Part shown: in pieces, positions 1-12,943 of the stretch
Layout: every line of letters starts with the position of its first letter
How positions within the stretch are numbered: position 1 is the first letter of the stretch
NCBI RefSeq assembly: GCF_001949145.1
Contig: NW_019091360.1
Coordinates: forward strand, 3,428,859-3,492,858
Source: Acanthaster planci
Lineage: Eukaryota > Echinodermata > Asteroidea > Valvatida > Acanthasteridae
Length of the DNA stretch: 64,000 bases
Reading direction: 5' to 3'
Notes under the pieces: generated by a model
Databases searched by the model: none
What the model was told of the DNA's origin: nothing
What the model saw: the letters and a program-made list of their open reading frames with translations, nothing else
Translations under genes and position numbers: made by a program

Positions 1-1649
1 CGGCATCCCCCCTACCACAACAGTAGTCACCATTAACCTAAATGTACTTCCTTCAGCCTGCATGGTATCTCCTGATGCTTGAATTTCACCGATGACGATT
101 ATTAGCAACCCCTGAACTAGTTCATGACGGGTGCGCGGGGTTTTCCTGAAGCTATCACGTTCGCGGCGCGGCGCAAACACGACAGTTACCACACCGCACC
201 TCCCAGCCCGGGGACCACTCAACCAATTCGCACATCAATGCTAACCAGTTTTTCCCCCCACACCCAATAAAAGAAGGTTGAGTTACTAATGAAAATTTCC
301 TGCCAGATTTGTGGCCCCAGATCGATGAGCCAGCAAAGGCGTGCTCTCTAGTGCAGACAGTCCTGAATTGCGATCTAAACTGTGACAGGTAATCAATACG
401 AACGTGAAACCTGCAAGAATCGCACTTACTTGTACACTGTTAAAATTCTGAACCACATTATTACTGTTTTTTTTTTTTTTTTCTAAAGTTAAATAAATAT
501 CCGGGTGGGAACTACAACCGTCTTGCAGCTTGTAGCTTGTAAATTTATAACCTTCTGCTCCCTGCAGGTGATTTCTTGATGGATATTGTAATAAGCAACA
601 GAGTGCATAATTTTTCCATAAACTGGACATCACCTGTTCCTAAAGCGAATCTCAGAAATGGAGGAAGGGGATTTATTCACAATAAATCTAAGAAGTCAAT
701 GTGTCGGGTGGATTGCTTAGGAAAAGAGGTACCGGGAAAGTTGATTTTGAAAAGGAACTGCATATCTTCTAACAGAACAGAGTCATTCACGATATGAATC
801 AACAAATTGTGTATTTTACAATGCACTGTAGTTACTGTTTGTGAACACAACAAAAACTAGCATTTGCTGATTAAAACAATAAATAAATAAAGTAAATTGA
901 AATTTCAGGCAGTAGGTCCGATCTGGGTTTAATGAAGGTGACCCTATATTTTCAATAGCCGCCCCTGGGTATAATTCACTCTTTGAACCCTCCCAGGGGA
1001 AGGGGACAGACCCCTAATCACATCCCAGGGGGCATATCTATCTTCCTCTGCTGATGGTTTAGTCATCTTTGTTGGAGAACAAGCTAATCTGGATGGAGAA
1101 GGATGGGAGTTATAGCAACTAATGACCCCACACAATGATGTGTCATAATAGTTATTGAATTATATCGGCTCTGGCAATCACAAAGGGCATTCCCAATGGG
1201 AGAAGTGGGGAGGGCTTTGTCAGGGAGGTGTGTTCGGCACTGACATAGTTAGATAAGGAAAACCAGTGACATACAGTAGTTAGATAAGGCCAGAATGACT
1301 GAGACCAAACTCTACATATTGTATGCATTGAACCAACCAGACTTGATCCTGAAACCCTTCGTGTGTGGTACATCTTTGTAAACCCAACTCGATCATGCTT
1401 CAATAGAGGTTACACGCTGCTGGCATCTCCATGGTGTCTAGGAGGCCGGTCTTGCTATTTTAATTTAGTTACACAACGAATGCACTAAAGGTTTCCTCAA
1501 GCCTATGTAAGTGATACAAAACTCTTGCCTTCTAACACGTTAGTGCATGGCCTCGATTTGATTTCTTTGGCATTCATGGAGTCCAGTCAATATTAATGAC
1601 ACCTAGTATCATGGGGGGATTTCAACGATTCAATTTTGAGACACAACGA

Positions 1650-1815
1650 TTATATGGCAATAGTGCTAGTGAGCTGCACTGCTAAGCAAAAGGTCGTGGG
1701 TTCAAGTTCCACCCGAGTAAGCTGCTGAATTTTTTCACAAGCTCCCAGACAAGCACTGAGTATACAGTCTCTATAAACATACGTCGGGTAATGGCAAAAA
1801 CCCATCATTACAATA
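1650..1815 (+). repeat. tRNA-derived SINE-like element
   Basis: A polymerase III B box (GGTTCAAGTTCC, 1699-1710) sits about 45 bp downstream of a degenerate tRNA-like 5' half starting near 1654. It is followed by a non-tRNA body ending in a short A-rich tail near 1800. There is no acceptor stem that would close a functional tRNA, so I call it a tRNA-derived SINE or relic. The limits are approximate because no second copy lies in the window. Confidence 0.4.
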
Positions 1816-4800
1816 AACATCTCCCCGACACAAAGTACATCTTGAAAGTACATGGTATTGGTTTTATACTGCAAAGACTCAGTTCTCACACTGACCGTAA
1901 AATGTCCTCACAGACAAATCTAGCCTCAGAGTATTTATCAGATAGCATTCTGACTTTCAAAAAGATACATCCTTCTGAAAAAGAGCACAACAGATACGGT
2001 AAACTCTTGATAACTCAAACTCAGCTAACTCAAACTCAGCTTTTCACTCTTCATTCCTGCCCAAAAAAATAGGTTTTCATGTACAAAACTACGGTACCAC
2101 TGTACTGTATCTCAAAAATGTCCATGCCAATGCACCTGCTTAACTTGAAGTTTTTTATGGACTGATTCAAAAAGACCGCCGCCAAATTACTGACAATGAG
2201 TGGAAAGAGAACGGGGAGACTTTAATTACGAGTCACTTCTGCTAACTGCATGAGGACATGAGCATGCTTGCTGCCAGTGCCGCTGTAATCGACTCGTTGT
2301 GACCACCACCTCAACAAATCCTTGCTCTCAAGCAGGCCAGACTGCCACAACGGTCCAAATGTACACTGCATGCACATGGTCCAATCGTTGATTCTTTATG
2401 GTGGTTACGTGACTGCACTGGAGTAAGCTTCGTGCATGCCGCGGCTAAAACCTGGCTGCCACCGCCTGCCCAACTGCAGCACTCACGCGCCACTCACATG
2501 ACATGCGCAATGCTGGAAATGCTGTTTTGCGTCCCCAAATTTCACTCAAATTTTTTTAACAAGGAAAGGTAAAGGAATGAAACGACAAACAAATATTTTT
2601 TAATTCATTTTTTTACACTGTAACATATTGAAATGCAAAATGGTGCATCGCCAAGCGATTAAAAAGGAAGGATCATGTGGCCAAACAGGAAAACCCCGGG
2701 CCGACCCCGGCCCAGCATAGGGCTGTGCGCTTCACGTCACGGTGCATGCCGAACAGAAGAAATGCCACAAAAGAAGTACACAGCTTTGGTGGTTGGGTGG
2801 TTTCATCAGTAGAATAGAAACATTGAAGTAAGAAAAACATGAAATCTCAGCAAAGAAATGATATCAGAAACAAAATTTATTCTTGAATATGAGGAAATAA
2901 CCACTTATAACGTCTCCAGTAGCCACCGCGGGGGCAAGTAGGGTTACTTGGGCACTGTGCGTGTATGTGTGGGCAAGACTGGGAACTTTTGTTACCTCAA
3001 AATCTAGATTTTATCCATTCCCCCGAGGTTTGAGTTATTGAGAGTTTACTGTACATGTACACTATGTACATCTAACTGGTAATCATGCATGTACTGGTAA
3101 CACAGATAAACAAAGACTTACTGTACATCTTTGATGTTAAATATGATATCATAATGACTATTTTTTTCCAAGAAGGAACGGAATGCTCCAAGGTTATTTT
3201 TGAATGTGTATTTCACTTTGTCTTTAAACTCGCTCAGAACTCGGACACTTTATAGATAACAGATTGGGAGAAAGACATGAGCTAACTTCTCTCCTCAATC
3301 AAAAATTGACATCAGAAGGACACCGTGTTATGCAAACTATGTTGCAAACAGAAAAAAAAATGAGTGCAGAGGAACTGACAGTTAGTTATATCCTGAAGTG
3401 ATGACAGATGGGCGGTTCTGTTTTTTTCAGCACATCACCGAGCTTTTATTTGTCACTGCAAATTCTGGCACGGCCCTGACTCAGTGTCATTGTGATCACA
3501 GGATGAAGAATTTAACGAATATTTAAGGAATCCCATGAGAATAACAAAGCTTATCCATCTGCTGAATTTCTCAAGCAGAAAACTGTGGATTCATACAAAA
3601 GTGTGTCTTAGAAATCTTCACGGCCCGAACCTTTTTTTTTTTTGGTTAACGTGTACGGACACCAGACTCATAGAAAAAGGACAGAGCCACAGGCTGTGAG
3701 TATACAGGCATACAGGTACAGTATAAAAGCACCTGACCAACCAAGCACTCCCTTTGTCATTCAAGTGCACGGACGGTCAACACATCCAGCTGAATTATTG
3801 TGATTTATTCACTGACCGCGGCACAGGTTAATGTCTGCATTTTACAAGTGAGATTCACTGAATTAAAATTTCCAATTAAAGCATATCAGGACAAAGAAAG
3901 CCTGTTTCCCACTGTCCTTCTCTGTTCAGATATTGCAAGGCAAAATGTAGGCAACAGCTTTTTGCAAAATTGTAAACAATTTTGTAGAAATGGAATACAT
4001 AAAGACAAACCAACAATTTTACTGAATCACACAAATCTTTCCCATTTGCAGTTGTAGGTTTATGTAGGAAAATGGCTTTTATTAAGTAATTGCTTCTTTT
4101 TTGGGTGCTAAATTTTTTGCAAAGCAGCAGTTGACAAAATGCAGAATATTTCTCCTTTCATGCTGTATTTATGCATAACCAAACGATGAGGAACACTATG
4201 AGCAGACTGGTAGTGAAGTCTAACTTGGGCCTTGTACAGAAACAAACTTTTCACAGATAGCCCAGCTTTTTGCCATATTTACGAAATGACTGAGTTCTGA
4301 TGGTATTTTGTGGCATCGATCAGCTTCATCGAGGCCTGTCTGACAAAAAAATGGAACACGAAGGCCACTAGGTATTACACACAGGGCAGTTGTACATGTC
4401 CACGCATGTACATGTACAATGTACCAGCACATATGTAAACTGTGCAGTAATTGGAACGAATTACATGGAAAAGATTATCATTTGTTTGATGGTACTGTTA
4501 TAAATGTAGGTCAATTATAAATTCAGGAGTCTAAATGAACTTCAATCTCTTGGTGGCCCGCAGGGCCAGTGGGAAGTGAAATGCACTGGCCCTCTTGAAA
4601 ATCTGGTGGCTAGGGTCGAGTACATGTAATGAAATTGATAAGGCCCACCACACATGCCCATTTGTGTCAGTCAAACTTCTCTACCGAACAGCTGATTGGC
4701 TGGATTTAAATGAGATTTAAATTTTTATGACACCAAAAAAAAATCTGCTTCTGGTTATGCGACTGATCCTGAATTTTTGGCCCAACCATAAAATTTATAG

Positions 4801-5018
4801 CGGTAAGTTCGAACACATTTAGAAATTAAAAATAAAAGGATAAAAAATCCTGTCTTTCCTGTCTTCACAAAACACCTTTGAAACAATCTTTTCTGATCTA
4901 AACACTTTTATTTTTTGTTTGCCTGTTTACATTTGCAACATTTGGGAAGAACGTTCTGTTATTTTCACGAATTCCCTTCGCATTTCGCTATCGCAGTGGT
5001 GAAAACACGCACACAATA

Positions 5019-5205
5019 CTGCTTGATGCATATTGGCAGAAGCAAGGCTTCACTGGTTCCTGCTGCGCCACGCCACTGCCAAAAGGCGTGATGGTAACGC
5101 AGCAACCAGTAATATTGCTTGATGCATAGAAGCAAGGCTTCACTGGTTCCTGATGCGTCGCGCCACTGCCAAAAGGTGTGACAGTAACACAGCAACTACT
5201 CCATG
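5019..5205. repeat. Imperfect tandem duplication, two units of about 90-96 bp
   Basis: The segment beginning GCTTGATGCATA at 5021 recurs at 5117. Both units contain AAGCAAGGCTTCACTGGTTC and GCCACTGCCAAAAGG, with a few substitutions and a short deletion in the second. The minus-strand open frame here is just the translation of the duplication. Confidence 0.8.
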
Positions 5206-7985
5206 CAACCAGTCCCAGTCAAAACAGCATTGGACAATTCACCGTACGCACATGCAACTCTACAGCTGCACATTGAAAAAAAATGGTGTCGCTGGAAGAT
5301 TTTTACAAGTTAATTTCCAGAACTTGATTTGTTGCCTATAATATATTTTTTGTGTTCACAAATTAAATTTAATTCAAGGCCAATGCGGACTGAACCTGAA
5401 AAAGTTTCATTGGTGTCCATCGGAGATAACGTTAAACTGGCATTGGTAGAAAATGATATCAGCCAACATATCAGTACTCAGGTTGTTCGCACATGTATGA
5501 GCTGTATGCACGACTGCGCAATGAACAGAATGTCGCGCCATGCACTACGTGTGTATGTGGCACAAGAGCCCGGTGCATTATAGCAGCAATCACGGCCGCG
5601 TGGACTGTGGAATGACCGAAATACCATGAACTGCTGTGCCAGTGGATTGAAACACGAGTCGTAAAACGTGATGAAAGTTTTCAAAATGTGGCAACGTTCC
5701 TCAAATGACCAATGTCCCGCCGGGCCATCGGGGGAGGGGGGGAATGCAGTGGCCCGATGAATGTTTCGCTGGCCCTGAGCCAGCAAACCACCATTAATTT
5801 TGACCCTGTAAATTTGAAAGCTCATAAAACCTAGACGACCGGCAAAAAAACCAAAAAAACCAAGAGGATTGTTTTATAATTCGGTTCCAAGCAGAGGCTG
5901 CCACTGCTGCCAAATGGTAAGCATTCACTTTTTTGGGCTATGCGCCTCAAACTGGCATTTTCAATACGGACACATGTATCGCTCACTTCACTCATTCCAA
6001 GGGCAAGATTTCTTTTCATCTATTTTCCGTTTTTAAAGTATTTATTTCGAGATTTCGTCACCTGTATTTGCGACGATCCAGAGAAGCATGATTTTATGAA
6101 CAGACATGGCTGGTGAATGCACACAATGGCTACTTAGTGTGGCAGCACCCTCAGCAAACTGTAAAAGAAAGTGTCACAGGCTGAGAAAAAGTATTCAACA
6201 CCTAATCAAAACGCAGGAATTACAATGCGCATGATCAACAGCATTACCATATACAAGGCATATGAACATATTTCAACTTGGGCAAAGTTTTGCTACAAAT
6301 CTTTCGAGACGTCAAATTCGCTTCGTTTTCGCATTCGCCTGAAGCATGAACCCACTTTTGGCACATTCTGACATTATCCATTCATGCAAAAATCAATGGA
6401 AACACTATGGTCCTCAGAATAGAAATCTATTTACATTCATCATTTGATGGAGAGACTTGGAACTATGTTTTTGTACGCAAAAACGATCCATGTGCACAAC
6501 GTGTGCACCGCAACCCATTTCGATTCCTACTACTGGCCATGCAGCAGTTGGCCCAATAATGTGCGTATCGGGGGTAAAAAATCCGTATCGACAATGATCA
6601 GGAAAAGAATTACGCGTAGCAGAAGTTTGTGTCCGTAGGGAGAATCCTACGAGCAATTTCAGTGAATGGAATACAACAAAAAGGAAAGAAGTTGTTCTGA
6701 AGGATACAAATAAATATGGGCTTGTAAAAACTCAACAAGCAAGTCCAATCTGCAGTTAGCATGCCAAGTGGGCAACCCAGGGGAAAAAAGTAACTGCAGG
6801 GCCTGTATTACCGGTTATTCTGTGCAATCCCTCAACCTGGTACTGTACATGTACAGCTGCACTGGTATGTTACACGTATTTTCAAAGATAAACCTAAAAA
6901 TACTCCATCCTTTGAATCCAAAATGTGAATCAAACACATCCAGCACATGCGCTCAGATAAAAAAAATGATCTATTTGTGAGCAGTTAGAACATTTTTCTA
7001 CATTCCTTCCCGGAAAAAACTAAAGAAATAGGCAGATAGTGTTTGGTATAAATCTGAAATATACATGTAACTACTGTATTAATTTGGGGGCTGGCAATGA
7101 AAAAAGTACATCGCACATGTAGCTTCCAAGATATGGATTTTTATAACTTGGGTTGTAATACAAAATTTGCCAACTGGAACCATGGTTAGCATCAAATCAA
7201 AAGAACTCAACATTTTACTCCAAACAATTAATGGTTTTTAGACACAAGTGTACCACTTACTGGCCAGTTTCACGTCAAATTCTTAGTGCATAAACAAAAC
7301 TGTACAGCAAACATCAAGCAAGGCCACAGAAGCTGGCCTCAACAATATTGACTAAACCTATCAAAATACCAGCAAAACACCTTTGGATGTGAAAAAAAAA
7401 TATGCATGTCACTCATACATGTGTCTAATTCACGGACCTACAGTACATGTACGTGTAAATGAAACACAGAAAACTCCTGAAGGAATCAATCACACCAAGG
7501 ACTTCAAGTGAACCTATTCTGACATGGTGAACGGTGCGCAACCCTCCACCCAGAAGGGCTCCCTCACTGGGGACAAACAGAAAGGCTGGAGTGATGCTCA
7601 AACACTGTTGGACCTGTATTACTAGCATCTGCGTAAAGACATGAGAGATATGTGGAAAGAGTGGAATGTACTCTGTAGCAGGCGCGCAGAAAGAGCTTGC
7701 TCACACAGCATGTCCCTCTAAGGGTTGCTGTTATCACTTCATTCACAAAGCTCCCTCTCTTGTCCAAGAAGGGGACCCATATACATGTAGAGGCATTCAT
7801 GTGTCTGAATATAAGTACACATGAACAATCAACGCAGTAAATCTTTAAAAAAATGTAAGCTTGCTTCATGCAAATTTATGCGAAGCAAACTCATTATTTC
7901 AGAGATAGTCATTTCAACCACAGAATGCATGAACAACCTAAGTCAACGACATACGAGGCCTATATCACAATCCTGATGTACTTAC

Positions 7986-8059
7986 TCAAAAACTTGTCCA
8001 AATCAATGTTCAGCCCCAACAGACACAGAAAAGCAACTGTGCAAACAACGATGTCAAAT
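7986..8059 (-). CDS. Candidate internal exon encoding a membrane-segment-like peptide
   Basis: On the minus strand a pyrimidine-rich acceptor (CTCTTTTTCTGTCAG) precedes a 74 bp frame that is open throughout and ends at a consensus donor (A/GTAAGT). The frame reads FDIVVCTVAFLCLLGLNID followed by LDKFL, a hydrophobic stretch of transmembrane type. It enters in phase 2 and leaves in phase 1, so it cannot follow the 14378-14438 exon directly; at least one more exon would be needed between. I cannot name a family and found no flanking partner exon. It may be a chance combination. Confidence 0.22.
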
Positions 8060-9488
8060 CTGACAGAAAAAGAGTGGTTTCAACATTAAACCCGCTGAGC
8101 TACTGAATAACTGACAGCTTCTGCTAGCAGCTGGTGGGCTCCACACAGTACATGTCCCCTTGTACTGCAGCCAGGCTTCTCAAGACGGTCAACAGAGGGC
8201 GATATTTGACAGACAGGGACTGCTCTGTTTTGGCAAAGGGGTGTTTACTAAATATCGGCCTACACTGCAGCTGTGGCTTCCTTCATGGTGAGAATTATTA
8301 ATGGGAAGGATTTGATTAGTGCTACAAGTAGATGCCAAGGTTCAGTTGGGTTCGGTTCAGACACAATTCAGAAATCTTTTGTCGAACTTCGGTTCGGGTT
8401 CAGACATGTACGCACATGTTCGTATATGTACAATGCACATTGAGACATCGAACGTGCCGAATATACTATGTTACATATACTTCCGTGTACAAAATATGTT
8501 AATACAAGCAATGATTATCCTCTCCGTCCCCATTCACAAGCAACTTCGATGTGAACATCCATTGTTTTCGAAGCTGTTTCTCCAAACTTTTGTTTAGGAG
8601 TAAAATTTCCACAGGAATTTACCATCAGGAGTGCGACAGTTTCCAATTGTGTTTCACGGACCAAAAGCAGTTGTGTTGGGACCATGCTTGAATCAACAAA
8701 ACGATCGTAGGATGTGTGAAAACAGAGAAAAACAGCATGCTCAAATGGGAGTTTCCTCCTTTACAGGATACAAGATCAAATTAGATTTTGAGCAAATTGT
8801 GTCAAACTGGATATTTTTCACGAAACAGATACAACCAACCTATGGCTTTTCACGTATTCGAAGAAGAACCGTGGTAACAAGTCAGCATTCTTTGCCCAGG
8901 ATGGCACCCAAGTGGCCAAAGGGGCGATTTTCCATCAGTCTGCAACACAAGATTTGGCACATTAAACAATGTCACGTGCAGTAGGAAAATGGAACTACTG
9001 TTAAATGCATCCACGGCATTAAAAGCCAATGACTAGAGATGACAAGATGCTTTGAAAAACTGCGTTGAGGAGGGCAAATCATAGACTTGATCCTACCGAT
9101 GAGAATCACCGTAGCCAGTCTGATCCAGATGACCAGTTCAAACTAATTCCTCAGTTTTTTTCCTGAAAAAAAAACTTAGTCCCCCCAAAGATCTGGATTC
9201 AATGCAATCCTCAAATTTAATATTTGAAAAAGAAAGTTGACTTGCATGCGGATGCTGTCTTCCCAACAACCAGTTTGCCATATGTCTGCTTCAATCATGT
9301 CTGTGTTAGTCTACCATTATTACTTCAGGACATGTGGTGACGGTGGTGTACTCTCTTTGTGGGTTGGTTTACTGTCAGTTTTCACACAACTGACAGGACT
9401 GAGAGGGAAAGAATGCATTTCATATGACATGTATGACCAACAAATTTCGTTTTGTGAAGCTACAATGCAGAAAGATGGAGATGTCGCA

Positions 9489-10267
9489 TTAACCCTAACC
9501 CCCTAGGNNNNNNNNNNNNNNNNNNNNNNNNNNNNNNNNNNNNNNNNNNNNNNNNNNNNNNNNNNNNNNNNNNNNNNNNNNNNNNNNNNNNNNNNNNNNN
9601 NNNNNNNNNNNNNNNNNNNNNNNNNNNNNNNNNNNNNNNNNNNNNNNNNNNNNNNNNNNNNNNNNNNNNNNNNNNNNNNNNNNNNNNNNNNNNNNNNNNN
9701 NNNNNNNNNNNNNNNNNNNNNNNNNNNNNNNNNNNNNNNNNNNNNNNNNNNNNNNNNNNNNNNNNNNNNNNNNNNNNNNNNNNNNNNNNNNNNNNNNNNN
9801 NNNNNNNNNNNNNNNNNNNNNNNNNNNNNNNNNNNNNNNNNNNNNNNNNNNNNNNNNNNNNNNNNNNNNNNNNNNNNNNNNNNNNNNNNNNNNNNNNNNN
9901 NNNNNNNNNNNNNNNNNNNNNNNNNNNNNNNNNNNNNNNNNNNNNNNNNNNNNNNNNNNNNNNNNNNNNNNNNNNNNNNNNNNNNNNNNNNNNNNNNNNN
10001 NNNNNNNNNNNNNNNNNNNNNNNNNNNNNNNNNNNNNNNNNNNNNNNNNNNNNNNNNNNNNNNNNNNNNNNNNNNAGCAAGCCAGACACTGCACACAGTG
10101 ACCCGTATGTGTCCCAACTCACACAGAATCCAACACCATCTCCCTGGGCCTTTCATCCCAAGTCTCACAAAATTCAACAACAGGTTCCTCAGGTACGGTA
10201 CCAAGCCTGCCAAAACCTCCCAAAACCTGCTGTTGGAGTATGGCAGGTTTTGGGCAGTTAGGGTTAA
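9489..10267. mobile_element. TTAA-flanked, CCCTAAC-ended element containing the assembly gap
   Basis: TTAACCCTAAC at 9489-9499 and its inverse GTTAGGGTTAA at 10257-10267 bracket the gap. A TTAA target duplication with ends starting CCCT is the hallmark of piggyBac-type DNA transposons, and the same ends occur in a small element at 12885-12943. The interior is mostly N, so coding capacity is unknown. Inside the right end is a further inverted pair built on CAAAACCTGC / GCAGGTTTTG. Family assignment is inference from the ends alone. Confidence 0.45.
9508..10075. other. Assembly gap (568 Ns)
   Basis: An unbroken run of N. Open frames reported across it on the minus strand have no meaning. Confidence 0.99.
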
Positions 10268-10852
10268 CATTTGGTGTACAGCAGCTTTTTGGAAGGGATC
10301 CAGCAAAATCACACTTCTGAATGAACATCACACCAGCTGATCAAACTCAATCCTCTCTCATTCTAAACCAGTGGAAAACTTGCAAAGATACATGTAACTA
10401 CAGATCCGTTTAGCCAACATAAAAGAGAATGGCACGTAGAATGATAGACTCTCCCTGAGTAAATGGGGTCATAATGGGGAAAGAATTAGAGCAAACAACA
10501 GGTCAAGATGTTACCGATCCTCAATCAAGCTTAATGTGGCGGGACCCAAACCGGATGGCAGCTGTTTATGGGAGAGCATGAGTTCGCCAGTACCAGCGAC
10601 TTGTTAATGACTAGCGGCTTCCTGTCTTCATTGCTCATGCTGTCTCATGCCCCAGATCAACCAATCACTGGTCAAGCTGCCCATCCGGGGACAAGAAAAG
10701 ATAACAGGGCAGTGGACTTTGGTGGTCAGCTAGGCGACAAGACTTGCTACAATGCTAGGCTTTGAAACCTGGTTATGACAACCTAAGGCCATTGTGACTG
10801 GCAACTTTCCACAGAACTTTGTACCTCACAATCACATGCTATACAATGTAGT

Positions 10853-11080
10853 TGGGTCATTCCATGAGGTTGGGGCACTATTTGTGACAAAGTCAATTGT
10901 GACACGGGATCCGTAAAAATGAACAGCTATTTCCCTGCATGTGGATTCCACATTGACATTGTCATACCGTTCATCTTGCAGAGTAAATGACCTACTCTAC
11001 AGGTCATGACAGGTGGTAAAAGTTACCGATTTAATACGGACACCGTCACAAATTGTGCCTCAACCTCATGGAATGACCCA
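10853..11080. mobile_element. MITE with long terminal inverted repeats (228 bp)
   Basis: The left end TGGGTCATTCCATGAGGTTG, continuing with GGCAC and ATTTGTGAC, is repeated in inverse orientation at 11035-11080 with only a few mismatches over about 45 bp. The interior has no open frame. This is the structure of a non-autonomous DNA transposon; the superfamily is not identifiable from the ends, and no clear target duplication is visible. Confidence 0.7.
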
Positions 11081-12884
11081 GTTCCAATAAGTTCCAATAA
11101 ATAAAACAAATGCTATCGTTTGACTGTCTCTAGGCACAAAAACCTTATGAGGGGAAGCTCTTTTATACATAATTTACCTGTTTATGACTTGTTTCATGTA
11201 TGTACCACTGTATGGTATCTAACTTTATTCAGATAGTGACCTTGGTAAAGCTGCTTAACTTTGCAAGTCAACAGAGATGGTTATCAACCACAAACATTTT
11301 AGCACATATTTAAGCAACTGGTGTAAGTGTATCAGATTCAAGCCAACTGAGTGGCCCCTCTTGATATGGAAAAAACATTTCTTCAGCTATCAAGGAAGGC
11401 AAGAAATCAGACATGAACACTCGCACAACTCTGGCAGACTGCAAAAGTGGGGATGATTAATTAAGACTTCAACTCGTCTTCCGGCGCCGAATGTGTAATC
11501 CAGTTAATTTACAGGGTACTGGATGAATGACGTTATCAAACATTATTCACTGTGAGTGAGAATTTTGTCACAGCTGGGTCTACAGGACTACAGGTGCTGT
11601 ATGTATACCAAAAGTGAAGTTCACTAACAGCTGAGAACATAACAATTATTGCATGTCTGATACCAGATTACAGTGATCTACGTCAGTATGTTCACAATGA
11701 TAGCAACAAGATGACTTGTGTAAATTACAGTTGGCATGACTAACTGCTCGTTAATCTGCTTTCCATTAATAGAAATCCTTGTTTCCAAGAAACAGCCTGA
11801 TGTCACTGTTTCAGACGCCACAGAGAAGGGAAAACTACTGGGTCACTGAGCGCACACCAACTTCCCTCCTGTTCATTGTTTTTGGCTGCGTGTTTTCTTC
11901 CCAATGGTGGTAAAACACAATAACAGACATCATATCAAATTTTCTTATGCAGCAGGGGGTTTGAACAAATGGTCTGCACAGGAAACTGAGGAAAAAACAG
12001 CAAGACTACAAGGTAAAACTTTACATACGCAACGTCACATATCGTACGTGTGACATATTACAGTCTGTGGCCATAACCACACACTGATTACCAGCTTAAG
12101 TTGGATTGAAGCGGTTACACGCATTCACTCATCATGACAGTAATTGGAAATGACACCACGAGGAATATATTCTGTGTTGCTATATTGAAAACAGAAATTG
12201 GGAATGAGATCGTAGAACTTGAAGCAACAGGAAAAACATTTTAACGTGTCGCTGGAAAATGCACGGAAACCACTAAGCTTACAAAACTATTGAGCTGAAA
12301 CATGTTGATTCTAATTAACCGCATGCATCATTTCATTTATACATGTACATGTTTATATCAGTCGTAACCCAAATAGACGTTAACAGATGACTTACAGATA
12401 ATGTAACAGATAACACACATCTTGTTCCTCTTTATATAGTATACAGAGAATATTTCAACATGTGGCCAATCCTGTAGAGAGTTATGACATCTACAGGTAC
12501 ATGTATATGTATATGCTAGGCTTGAATCATACCCAGCGCTTGTATGCATGCAAAGCTTGAACTCGTCTGTGGAGGCTGAACATTGGTGGAGCTCTTGAAG
12601 GGGCAAGTATCACTCAGTGAGTCTCACGGGCTCCAAGAAAAGAAAGAGATGACACTTGAAGTCTTGAAGAAATGACCCCCGGAGGTCAGCAGTTGAAAAG
12701 TCTAACTTTGTAAAGAATTGTGGCCGTGGTATTTCGCCAATTTGTAAGTTGCTATTTTGGGACAAGATTGACGCTGTGCCCGGGACAAGTTCATTGTGAA
12801 ATATTACCTTCCGTAAGTGGTTGAACAAGCACCTAAAAAACTGACTCGGGAAGGTCTCTGGCAAAAATGCTTGGGAAGTTGGGG

Positions 12885-12943
12885 TTAACCCTAACAGTCC
12901 TCAATCCTTTACCTGTTGGAGGACTGAGAACTGTTAGGGTTAA
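12885..12943. mobile_element. Short TTAA-flanked hairpin, same ends as the gap element
   Basis: TTAACCCTAACAG at the left pairs with CTGTTAGGGTTAA at the right, with further pairing of AGTCCTC against GAGGACT inside. Total length is 59 bp. The outer TTAA on both sides and the CCCTAAC ends fit a miniature piggyBac-type element. A telomere-like origin for the TTAGGG motif is less likely because there is one inverted pair and no tandem array. Confidence 0.5.

Larger units (their letters stand above)
1..9507. other. Intergenic or intronic DNA without recognised genes
   Basis: No open frame here resembles a known protein, and the longest are of a length expected by chance in DNA of this composition. 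I see dispersed repeats (a SINE near 1.65-1.8 kb, a tandem duplication at 5.0-5.2 kb), short poly-A/T tracts, a small direct repeat of AACTCAAACTCAGCT units near 2013-2041 and many ACATGT palindromes. One possible exon at 7986-8059 is listed separately. The stretch may be part of a long intron of the gene whose first exon lies at 14378-14438, but this is inference. Confidence 0.5.

Noticed and set aside
4965-5195. 76-codon frame with an internal protein repeat
   Set aside because: The repeat is the DNA tandem duplication at 5019-5205, not a repeat protein.
9460-10312. Long minus-strand open frames of 199-269 codons
   Set aside because: They run through the N gap and consist mainly of undefined residues.
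12885-12943. Interstitial telomere repeat (TTAGGG)
   Set aside because: There is only a single inverted pair and no tandem array; TTAA-flanked transposon ends explain it better.
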